This document shows, piece after piece, positions 1 to 7,132 of a stretch of DNA of 26,565 bases (positions are counted from its first letter, which is position 1; every line of letters starts with the position of its first letter). Under the pieces are notes generated by a model that saw only the letters and a program-made list of their open reading frames with translations, did not search any database and was not told where the DNA came from. The stretch spans positions 1 through 26,565 of the forward strand of contig JABIYQ010000468.1 of the NCBI GenBank assembly GCA_018702715.1. The letters are read 5' to 3'. This DNA comes from Desulfobacula sp. (GTDB taxonomy: Bacteria; Desulfobacterota; Desulfobacteria; Desulfobacterales; Desulfobacteraceae). A program made the translations under genes and the position numbers.

Positions 1-32
1 AAATATCCATCAGATAGGGCGGTTTCAAACAT
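1..32 (-). CDS. Possible start of a further gene, cut by the left edge
   Basis: On the minus strand an ATG at 30-32 opens a frame that stays open for ten codons (MFETALSDGY) to the window edge. It lies 13 bases past the stop of the DUF166 gene and on the same strand, so it could be the third gene of that operon. No clear Shine-Dalgarno sequence precedes it and ten codons cannot identify a family. The call rests on position alone. Confidence 0.25.
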   Translation of the reverse strand, partial: MFETALSDGY

Positions 33-45
33 AAGAGCTGAATAG

Positions 46-678
46 TTACTTTTTTTCTTTCTTTTTCTTTAAAGCAGTCTTTAAAACAGCAGAATGAATA
101 TCAGCCGCAAGATGAACCGGACTTTTACCCCAGAGGGGGTCCCAGGATGATGGATCTGCTGAACAAAAAAACTGAACCTCCAGACCAAATCTTGTCAACG
201 CCTTTTCAATGGGCATATTTTTAATTTTTTTAGCCGCATTCCATGTTGCACCACAGGGAGCACCTTTTAATACCTTGATCTGGGCAATCACATCTTTTTC
301 AAGAATCACTTCAATTTCAGGTTTGCCAAATGCCTTGCCATAATCTCCAAATTGGCTCTGACCGGCAAGGGTACAGCATATTTTCGGACATATGGCATTA
401 CCCGTTGTTATCTTTTTGCCTGAAGCAATCAGCGGAATATCCAGTTTTTTACACAAAGCACTTAAGTCATCTGAAAGATCCCTGTGTTTTAAATAATCCA
501 GCACTATGTCTGCTTCAATGGTTTCAGGTAAATAAGGTGATGTATCATCAATAACAGGAGGCAGGGGTTCATCAATGTCAAAGGTTTTGATAATAAATTT
601 TTTTTCGCCAAATTTAATCATCCCATCTATTTTTGTCTTTCCAGACCCATTCTGCTGGAAAACCATAATTTTCTGCAT
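46..678 (-). CDS. DUF166 family protein
   Basis: This 210-residue protein resembles the DUF166 family (Pfam PF02593), common in methanogens and anaerobic bacteria; some databases label the family thymidylate synthase without strong support. Visible features are five cysteines, C97, C101 and C102 in a CPKICC motif, C142 in a GAPCGAT motif and C172, which could bind metal or an Fe-S cluster. The chain ends in a lysine-rich tail (KKKKEKK). There is no signal peptide or membrane segment, so it is probably cytosolic. It starts three bases after the stop of the LUD-domain gene, so the two are almost certainly cotranscribed and may act together. Function is unknown; I recognise the family from overall pattern and the cysteine motifs only. 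Confidence 0.7.
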   Translation of the reverse strand: MQKIMVFQQNGSGKTKIDGMIKFGEKKFIIKTFDIDEPLPPVIDDTSPYLPETIEADIVLDYLKHRDLSDDLSALCKKLDIPLIASGKKITTGNAICPKICCTLAGQSQFGDYGKAFGKPEIEVILEKDVIAQIKVLKGAPCGATWNAAKKIKNMPIEKALTRFGLEVQFFCSADPSSWDPLWGKSPVHLAADIHSAVLKTALKKKKEKK

Positions 679-681
679 GAT

Positions 682-1335
682 TTAAAATCCCAAATCTTCA
701 TTTATAAGGATAATCTTAATCCTGTTTTTTACAAAACTTTTTTCTGTAATTGTCCAATAATTACAAATCCGGTCAGGACTGCTGCAATCATGACAAATGC
801 CCGTTTTAGCGCAGGGTGTTTTCTTGTCAAGATTCATGGTATTCACCGGGGCTGCATAATTTTTTATCCGGATCATGGCATCTTCCAAATCCGCGGTAAT
901 TTTATTCCTGCCAATTAACAGCAATACATTTTTAGGGCCCCATATGATGGCTGCAACCCTGTTTCCTACCATATCAAGATTGACCAGATGCCCTGCTTCA
1001 GTAACAGCGTTTGTACCGGTAATAAACAGGTCCGTCATTAAAGATCGGCGCCGCAGGTCCATCATTTCTTCTTTTGAAAGACGTGTGTCAAATGTATTGA
1101 GGACCTCAATATCAGAGTTATCCTTTAGTTCATGGAAAAGACCTGTGGCAACAAAAGACATTGATCCCCCCCAGGAAACACTTTTAATATCAAGACCGGG
1201 GATAATATCATTTATGGCTATTTTTTTTGCATCCTTTGCATCCTGTGCAATAAAAACTTCAAAATTATTATTTTCAAGATTTTCTTTTACAGATTCTAAT
1301 TTAAGGTTCCAATAATTATCAATAGGCTTTTTCAA
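682..1335 (-). CDS. LUD-domain (LutC/YkgG-like) protein
   Basis: This 217-residue protein belongs to the LUD (DUF162) family, which includes LutC and part of LutB of the lactate-oxidising LutABC complex. The glycine-rich core (VSWGGSMSF, FITGTNAVTEAGHLVN) and the segment VAAIIWGPKNVLLLIGRNKI are typical. The C-terminus carries four cysteines, C175, C181, C184 and C191 (PCAKTGICHDC, then ICN), a tail seen in the free-standing subfamily whose role is unclear. The start is TTG at 1333-1335, preceded at good distance by AAAGGA on the minus strand; no ATG fits better. No lutA or lutB is nearby, so a role in lactate oxidation is not shown. It is probably cotranscribed with the DUF166 gene. Confidence 0.8.
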   Translation of the reverse strand: MKKPIDNYWNLKLESVKENLENNNFEVFIAQDAKDAKKIAINDIIPGLDIKSVSWGGSMSFVATGLFHELKDNSDIEVLNTFDTRLSKEEMMDLRRRSLMTDLFITGTNAVTEAGHLVNLDMVGNRVAAIIWGPKNVLLLIGRNKITADLEDAMIRIKNYAAPVNTMNLDKKTPCAKTGICHDCSSPDRICNYWTITEKSFVKNRIKIILINEDLGF

Positions 1336-1388
1336 TTTGTATCCTTTCTTTATTCATATTTAAAACATGATTTATTAAAAACACCCCT

Positions 1389-1418
1389 ACTATACCCGCA
1401 AACTAATTTTTCTTGCAA
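1389..1418 (-). promoter_or_regulatory. Candidate sigma-70 promoter of the LUD-DUF166 operon
   Basis: On the minus strand a -35-like TTGCAA (1413-1418) and a -10-like TATAGT (1389-1394) are separated by 18 bases, giving a leader of about 45 bases before the TTG start. It is a pattern match in very AT-rich DNA, so chance is possible. Confidence 0.4.
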
Positions 1419-1556
1419 CCAGAATTTATCATTAATTACTTACAAAAAAATTCAAACTATTATACAATCTATAAAAATTATAAAATATTTTTTTGTTTTT
1501 TTTTTATCGTTTTTAATTTATAAAAATAGAATGCCTACAACTTTTATTACTCTCTT

Positions 1557-1562
1557 TATAAT
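1557..1562 (+). promoter_or_regulatory. Candidate -10 box of the flavoprotein-korAB operon
   Basis: A perfect TATAAT lies about 50 bases before the TTG start at 1614. The -35 position 17 bases upstream (CCTACA) is poor, so an activator or another promoter is possible. The rest of 1336-1613 is AT-rich divergent promoter DNA with long T runs. Confidence 0.3.
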
Positions 1563-1613
1563 TAATTAGAGCTGACAATCCATAAATGATCCGAATGAAT
1601 AGTGGAGGAACCA

Positions 1614-3395
1614 TTGAAAAAAAATGATATCTATTCCAAAGAAGAAAAGCTATTCCAGGATAAAAATAAGATTTATTCTGTCCAGTCTGTAAAACAGATT
1701 GTTTACTCAACCGATGCTAGGGATTTTGGCCAGGTTGCCAAAAGTGTACCTTGCCAGGACGCCTGTCCGGCTAAAACAAATATACCGGGATACATCAGGA
1801 CTATTTATGAAAAAAGATATGGAAGGGCCTATGAATTAAATCGCATTGCAAATATCCTGCCCGGTGTTTTGGGACGTATCTGCGCAAGACCCTGTGAAGC
1901 TGCCTGTCGTCACGGAGAACAGGACAACGGGGCAAGTGTTGGTATCTGTCATTTAAAACGTGCCTGCGCAGATTTAAAGCCTGTTTCTCACAGGATTATT
2001 GAAGGCCTTTATACACCCACCCATAAAAAAGTTGCAGTTATTGGTTCCGGCCCGGCCGGTCTTGCCGCTGCTCATGATCTTGCCATCCTTGGACACAAGG
2101 TTTCACTTTTTGAAAGTATGCAGGAACCGGGTGGGATGATGATGTATGGAATCCCTGAATTCCGGCTGCCGCGGTCTCTTCTCATGATTGAGATAAAAAA
2201 TATCCTCAGATTGGGTATCCAATTAAAAACCGGCTGTTTCATTGGCAAAGATATTACTCTTGATCGCCTTAAAAAAGAGCATGATGCTGTGGTTGTGACA
2301 ACGGGTTGTGTCAACCCGAGAAAACTGGGTATTGAAGGTGAAGATCTTGAAAATGTTTATGATGGTCTTGATTTTATGAAAAGAGTAAATATTGGAGATA
2401 AACCATTTGTAGGGGACAAGGTTGTCGTAATCGGGGCCGGGTTTACGGCCGTTGATTGTGCACGATCCGCAGTCCGGCTGGGTGCATTGGATGTGAGCAT
2501 AAATATCCGGAAAACAATTGAATATATGCGGATTGATGAGGCTGAAAAACATGAAGCCCAATTTGAAGGAATTAAAACATACAGCCTTATCCAGCCATCA
2601 AAAATCATAGGGGACAACAATAAAGTCACGGGAATTGAGTTCATGCGGACTCGCATGGAAAAAGTTGACAAGCCACCCTATCGAATTTCCGTTCCCATAG
2701 ACAATTCAAAATTTATTGTTCCTGCCGATACTGTCATTGCCGCCATAGGCCAGACCCCAAGTTTTGACCCTGTGTCAAAAAAACCTGGACTAAAAAATAA
2801 ATATGGAACCCACAAAGGGATTGATGGTGTTTTTGCAGCAGGAGATTTTGTGACGGGTTCCACAGATGTAATTTCAGCCATTGCCAGCGGTAGAAAATGT
2901 ACCGCAGCCATTGATGAATACCTGATTGGAAAAAAAAGAAAGCAGTCCGTGGTCAGGCTGGAAAATCATGCAACAACTGACAGACCCAGATCATATGATT
3001 TTATCCCAAAAGTTGAAATGAATACCATTGATATGGACAAACGACTTTTTAAGCCGTCGGCTGAAGTGGATTCCGGATATGATAATAACCAGGCAGATAT
3101 AGAGGCAAAACGCTGCTATCTTTGTAATTTAAAATATGAAATTGATCCTTTGATTTGTATTTATTGTTCCGCCTGTATTGATGTGGCACCAAAAGATTGT
3201 ATTAAGATGATTGTAAATGTTCCCGTCACAGCCGATGGAACCTATGGCAGTTATGAAGAGACAAACGATTGGAACAGGGTTGTTTCCATTGCCATTGATC
3301 CGGCAAGTTGTATCCGTTGTGGACAATGCCTGGCCGTTTGCCCCATGGATTGTATCAGTGTGACCAAAACAGAACTCATTGAAATTGATATATAG
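1614..3395 (+). CDS. GltD-like FAD/NAD(P) oxidoreductase with N- and C-terminal Fe-S domains
   Basis: The order of domains is: a GltD/NfnB-type N-terminal Fe-S domain (C47, C51, then C90, C94, C98 in ICARPCEAAC), an FAD dinucleotide fold (GSGPAG at 144-149), an NAD(P) fold (GAGFTA at 274-279) and a C-terminal ferredoxin domain. In the ferredoxin part the second motif is complete (C566, C569, C572, C576). The first has C515, C518, C521 but alanine where the fourth cysteine normally sits. The start is taken as TTG at 1614, because GGAGG at 1604-1608 is ideally spaced; an in-frame GTG at 1602 has no such site and overlaps it. No gltB is nearby, so it is not a glutamate synthase subunit. With korAB downstream it probably moves electrons between ferredoxin and NAD(P); this is inference. 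Confidence 0.8.
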   Translation: MKKNDIYSKEEKLFQDKNKIYSVQSVKQIVYSTDARDFGQVAKSVPCQDACPAKTNIPGYIRTIYEKRYGRAYELNRIANILPGVLGRICARPCEAACRHGEQDNGASVGICHLKRACADLKPVSHRIIEGLYTPTHKKVAVIGSGPAGLAAAHDLAILGHKVSLFESMQEPGGMMMYGIPEFRLPRSLLMIEIKNILRLGIQLKTGCFIGKDITLDRLKKEHDAVVVTTGCVNPRKLGIEGEDLENVYDGLDFMKRVNIGDKPFVGDKVVVIGAGFTAVDCARSAVRLGALDVSINIRKTIEYMRIDEAEKHEAQFEGIKTYSLIQPSKIIGDNNKVTGIEFMRTRMEKVDKPPYRISVPIDNSKFIVPADTVIAAIGQTPSFDPVSKKPGLKNKYGTHKGIDGVFAAGDFVTGSTDVISAIASGRKCTAAIDEYLIGKKRKQSVVRLENHATTDRPRSYDFIPKVEMNTIDMDKRLFKPSAEVDSGYDNNQADIEAKRCYLCNLKYEIDPLICIYCSACIDVAPKDCIKMIVNVPVTADGTYGSYEETNDWNRVVSIAIDPASCIRCGQCLAVCPMDCISVTKTELIEIDI

Positions 3396-3443
3396 TGTAT
3401 TGAAATGAAAACATAGTGTATTGAAATGAAATCTATTGTATTG
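3392..3443 (+). repeat. 21-base tandem repeat across a stop codon
   Basis: Two near-identical 21-base units (3392-3412 and 3413-3433, differing at one base) are followed by a decayed partial third. The first unit contains the TAG stop of the upstream flavoprotein. The array fills the gap up to the ribosome binding site GGAGG (3443-3447) of the next gene. Confidence 0.85.
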
Positions 3444-3451
3444 GAGGAACA

Positions 3452-4483
3452 ATGCCTGACATAGACCATTATATTATCATAGGAAACGGGCCTGCAGGAA
3501 ACCATGCGGCAATTACGTTGAGAAAAAAAGATGAAGACGCCAGAATCACTATTATATCTGATGAATGTGTCCCTTTTTATTATAAACCCAGACTCATTAA
3601 TTTTATTGCTGATAAAACTGATAAAAAAGACCTCATTGTAAGGTCTATTGAATCATATAAAGAAAAAGATATCCGCATCCGCATGGGCCAAAAGGTCACA
3701 CAAATCCATCTTGATTCAAAGTCAATATTTTTACAGCACATGGAAAAAATCAATTATACAAAGCTTATCATTGCCTCTGGAAGCCGTGCTAGAATATTAC
3801 CATCAATGACCGCCTATGCTGCCCATATGAATTTTATCACTTCTTACACTGATGTCATGGAATATAAAAAGAAAATTCAAGAGGCAAATAAAATTTTTAT
3901 TTTTGGTGGAGATCTGGTTGGTTTTAAATTTTTAAAGACACTGGATGCAATGGGAAAAGAAGTCACAATTATGATAGATCCCAACGCATTCTGGCCTTTT
4001 AATTTAAATAGCAACATGCTGGATAAAATTTTTTCAAATTTGTCAAAATTAAATGTCAGCATCATTATTAAAGACGCTATCTCAACCATTGAAAAACATG
4101 AAAACTTTTTTAGTGTAAAAACCCGAAAAGGGATTGAGAAAACAGTTGATATGGTTTTTTCTTTGAACGGTTTGACCCCCAATATTGAATTTGCAAAGGG
4201 ATCTGGAATTGACTATGATCGAGGGATTCTTGTCAATGAACATTTAAAGACAAACGTGAACAGCATTTATGCCTGTGGTTCATGCGCCCAGATTTATAAT
4301 CCGTCTATAAAAAGCTATACAACATCCATTGGATGGCCCAACGCTGTATCCCAGGGAGAGATGTCGGCTCTTAACCTTTTAGGGGGTCATAAAGTCATTA
4401 AAGCGGCCGGACGGAAATATTTTGATTTGGAAGGCGTGAAAATCAAGACCACCTGGTGGGAAGATATTGATGATGAGTCTTAA
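3452..4483 (+). CDS. Small FAD/NAD(P)-dependent oxidoreductase (Pyr_redox_2 family)
   Basis: This 343-residue protein has the two nucleotide folds of the pyridine nucleotide-disulfide reductase family: GNGPAG at 11-16 for FAD and GGDLVG at 152-157 for NAD(P). A PFYYKPRL motif as in rubredoxin- and nitrite-reductase-type flavoproteins follows the first. It is shorter than the roughly 400 residues usual there and lacks a clear C-terminal dimerisation domain. The FAD-contacting motif, usually Gly-Asp in AAGDCA, reads ACGSCA here, with Ser277 for Asp. GGAGG at 3443-3447 precedes the ATG. It lies between the Fe-S flavoprotein and korA in one operon, so it probably works as an electron-transfer partner of that system. 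The acceptor is unknown. Confidence 0.75.
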   Translation: MPDIDHYIIIGNGPAGNHAAITLRKKDEDARITIISDECVPFYYKPRLINFIADKTDKKDLIVRSIESYKEKDIRIRMGQKVTQIHLDSKSIFLQHMEKINYTKLIIASGSRARILPSMTAYAAHMNFITSYTDVMEYKKKIQEANKIFIFGGDLVGFKFLKTLDAMGKEVTIMIDPNAFWPFNLNSNMLDKIFSNLSKLNVSIIIKDAISTIEKHENFFSVKTRKGIEKTVDMVFSLNGLTPNIEFAKGSGIDYDRGILVNEHLKTNVNSIYACGSCAQIYNPSIKSYTTSIGWPNAVSQGEMSALNLLGGHKVIKAAGRKYFDLEGVKIKTTWWEDIDDES

Positions 4484-4512
4484 AATTAATGTTCAAAAAA
4501 GGATAATGATTC

Positions 4513-6273
4513 ATGAAAGATATTAATATGGTTATTGAAATTTGTGGCAGTGCCGGAGAAGGAACCATTTCTGCAGGAGAAATATTAAGCCGGTTCATGA
4601 GCAGCCAGGGATTTGAGATTATGTCTTTTGACTCGTATCCGGCTGAAATCAGAGGCTTCGGAAAGTGTGTTGCCCACACAAGAATCAGTTCAGACCTTAT
4701 TTACTCATCAGGAAAACTTGCCGATGTTTTAATTGCCTTGAATGACAACCACGCAATCTCCCAATTGCCGTCTTTAAAAGAAAATGGAATGCTGATCTAT
4801 GACAGTCAACCACCAAAGCCTCACAAAGAAGATAAAAGCGTGGTGGGTTGGGCAAAACCCGGTATGATTTCCTATGGAATTCCCTTGAATATGCTGGCCC
4901 ATAAGGCAGCAGGTAATTCAAGAGGAATGAACATGGTTGCCCTGGGAGCTCTGGCTGCCCTTTTTCATGTGAATAAACAAGGGTTTACCGACTCTATCAA
5001 AACCCGTTATTCAAAAAAGAAACAGATTGTGATTGATTCCAATGTGAATTCTTTTTTGGAAGGATATAATTGGACAAAAGAAAATATTAAAAAAACTGAC
5101 TCCTATTCTTTTGAGGGAATAAAGCTTCCCCAGAAAAAAGAAAAACTCATCATAACCGGTAACCAGCTGGTGGCACAGGCAGCCCTGGATGCCAATCTAG
5201 CATTTTATGCAGGATACCCCATAACCCCTGCCACTAAAATCATGGAAATATTGAGCAAAGAATTACCAAAACATGGCGGAACCCTGTTGCAGACAGAAGA
5301 TGAAATAGCTGCGATTGGGGCTGTCATTGGTGCGGGGTATGGTGGCAAACGAGCTATGACAGCCACCTCGGGCCCCGGCTTTGCCCTGATGACCGAATTC
5401 ACAGGGCTATCCGTCATGGCCGAAGTACCGGCTGTAATTATTAACTCACAAAGAGCCGGTCCGTCTACAGGAATGCCTACCAAAACAGAACAGAGTGATT
5501 TTAACAGTGCAATATTCGGCGGGACGGGAGATTGCCCCAGAATTGTTCTTGCGCCAACGGATACAAAGTCCTGTTATGAGGCGACTGTTCTTGCCCTTTA
5601 TCTTGCTGAAAAATATCAAACCCTTGTGGTGGTGTTACTGGATTTTTTCCTGTCTAACAGTATCAAGAATATTGAGATTCCACAAAAACCCTCTCCAGAG
5701 TATCTTAAAGCAAACATTGCGCCTAATATTGATGACCTTAAAGATTATCAAAGATATAAGCTCACAGAAAACGGTATTTCCCCACGGGCTATCCCGGGTA
5801 CCCCGGGAGGCATATTCTTTTCAACCGGTTTGGAACATAATGAGTATGGCAGACCTGACTACAGCCAGTCCTGCCATTTAAAAATGACCCAAAAGCGATT
5901 TAAAAAATTTAATTGTGTGCTTTCTGAAGCACCAAAACCTGAAATATCCGTCACGGGCAAATCTGAATTCGACATCGGAGTCATATCCTGGGGATCATCG
6001 GCAGGAGCTGCCCATGAGGCTGTTATGTCAGCTCAAAAACAAGGAATTAATGCCAGCTCTTTCAGTTCCATGATGATTTCTCCTTTTCCAGAAAAAGCCT
6101 TGATTGAATTTTCAAATAAGTGCGAAAAAATTCTTATACCTGAGCTGAACTTTTCAGGACAGTTTGCAAAGTTTGCAACCAGTATTTTAAAAAGACCCGT
6201 TGAAAAGCTCAATTTTATTACGGGTCGCCCCATGGCATCTGAGGACATTCTTCAAAAAATAAGGGACATGTAA
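4513..6273 (+). CDS. korA: 2-oxoacid:ferredoxin oxidoreductase, fused gamma-alpha subunit
   Basis: This is the large subunit of a thiamine-diphosphate-dependent 2-oxoacid:ferredoxin oxidoreductase, which converts a 2-oxoacid, CoA and oxidised ferredoxin to acyl-CoA, CO2 and reduced ferredoxin. Residues 1 to about 190 form the gamma domain (GSAGEGTISAGEIL near the start; YPAEIRGF). From about 210 comes the alpha domain with YPITP at 235-239, QTEDEIAAIGAVIGAG and the TSGPGFALMTE motif. The gamma-alpha fusion of about 580 residues matches the KorA/OorA-like two-subunit class. 2-Oxoglutarate is the likeliest substrate, but branched-chain 2-oxoacids cannot be excluded. AAGGA lies about nine bases before the ATG. 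Its TAA overlaps the korB ATG by one base, which implies coupled translation. Confidence 0.85.
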   Translation: MKDINMVIEICGSAGEGTISAGEILSRFMSSQGFEIMSFDSYPAEIRGFGKCVAHTRISSDLIYSSGKLADVLIALNDNHAISQLPSLKENGMLIYDSQPPKPHKEDKSVVGWAKPGMISYGIPLNMLAHKAAGNSRGMNMVALGALAALFHVNKQGFTDSIKTRYSKKKQIVIDSNVNSFLEGYNWTKENIKKTDSYSFEGIKLPQKKEKLIITGNQLVAQAALDANLAFYAGYPITPATKIMEILSKELPKHGGTLLQTEDEIAAIGAVIGAGYGGKRAMTATSGPGFALMTEFTGLSVMAEVPAVIINSQRAGPSTGMPTKTEQSDFNSAIFGGTGDCPRIVLAPTDTKSCYEATVLALYLAEKYQTLVVVLLDFFLSNSIKNIEIPQKPSPEYLKANIAPNIDDLKDYQRYKLTENGISPRAIPGTPGGIFFSTGLEHNEYGRPDYSQSCHLKMTQKRFKKFNCVLSEAPKPEISVTGKSEFDIGVISWGSSAGAAHEAVMSAQKQGINASSFSSMMISPFPEKALIEFSNKCEKILIPELNFSGQFAKFATSILKRPVEKLNFITGRPMASEDILQKIRDM

Positions 6274-7115
6274 TGGAAACAATCAAATCAGAATATTTGG
6301 ATGAAAAATTAGTGGCCGTCAAAAATCTTGATTTTTTACAATATAGGTCAAAAGATCTTCCTACCTGGTGTCCGGGCTGCGGTTATTTTGGAATTGTCGA
6401 TGCGCTTTACAGGGCCTGCAGAGAACTTGAATTAAAACATGAAGATATTGTAACAGTCAGTGGTATCGGCTGTTCCGGCCGGACCCCGATCTTCATTAAC
6501 TCCTATGGATTCCATACCCTTCATGGAAGATCTATTCCAGTGGCCACAGGATTAAAACTGGCCCGCGAAGATCTGACAGTATTTGCAGTTGCAGGTGATG
6601 GGGATGCCCTGGGTATTGGTGGTGGTCATCTACCCCATGTGGCAAGAAAAAATATCAATATCACCTTTTTATTATTTGATAATTCCATTTATGGACTTAC
6701 CAAAGGCCAGTCCTCTTCAACAACACCCTATGAGATGAAGACCAATTCCCACCCCATGGGAAATCCAGACACTCCTTTGAACCCGGTTAAGCTTGCGCTG
6801 GCCTATGGTGCATCATTTGTGGCAAGGGGATATGCAGGCAATCCCCAGGGTTTGAAGGACATCATCAAAAAGGCCATACAACATAAAGGATTCAGCTTCA
6901 TTCATATCTTAACCCCCTGCGTGACCTTTGATAAAGAAAATATGACCTGGAAAAATCTGAAAGAAAATGTATATGACCTTAACCTGCGCAAAGAAAAGAA
7001 AAATATGGAAACAGCCATGCGTCTGGCTGAAAATGAGCCCTATGGTACTGGAATTTTTTTCCAGGACAAAAAAAGACTCCATTATCAGGAAATCCTTAAA
7101 AAAATGAATTCTTAA
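6273..7115 (+). CDS. korB: 2-oxoacid:ferredoxin oxidoreductase, beta subunit
   Basis: This 280-residue protein is the catalytic beta subunit, which binds thiamine diphosphate and the proximal 4Fe-4S cluster. The cluster ligands expected for the family are present: C33 and C36 (WCPGCG), C67 (GCSGR) and C216 (PCVTF). The thiamine diphosphate and Mg site is the GDGDALGIGGGHL stretch, followed by NSIYGLTKGQ. No extra ferredoxin domain is attached, so an external ferredoxin, or the ferredoxin domain of the first gene in the operon, must carry electrons away. It is the last gene of the four-gene unit. It ends 17 bases from the convergent rapA-like gene and no hairpin terminator is visible between them. 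Confidence 0.88.
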   Translation: METIKSEYLDEKLVAVKNLDFLQYRSKDLPTWCPGCGYFGIVDALYRACRELELKHEDIVTVSGIGCSGRTPIFINSYGFHTLHGRSIPVATGLKLAREDLTVFAVAGDGDALGIGGGHLPHVARKNINITFLLFDNSIYGLTKGQSSSTTPYEMKTNSHPMGNPDTPLNPVKLALAYGASFVARGYAGNPQGLKDIIKKAIQHKGFSFIHILTPCVTFDKENMTWKNLKENVYDLNLRKEKKNMETAMRLAENEPYGTGIFFQDKKRLHYQEILKKMNS

Positions 7116-7132
7116 AAATTAACGACTTTGCC

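Noticed and set aside
1614..3395. Glutamate synthase small subunit (gltD) or NfnB
   Set aside because: The fold is shared, but there is no gltB nearby, the C-terminal ferredoxin domain is extra, and the neighbouring flavoprotein is not the ferredoxin-NADP-reductase-type NfnA partner.
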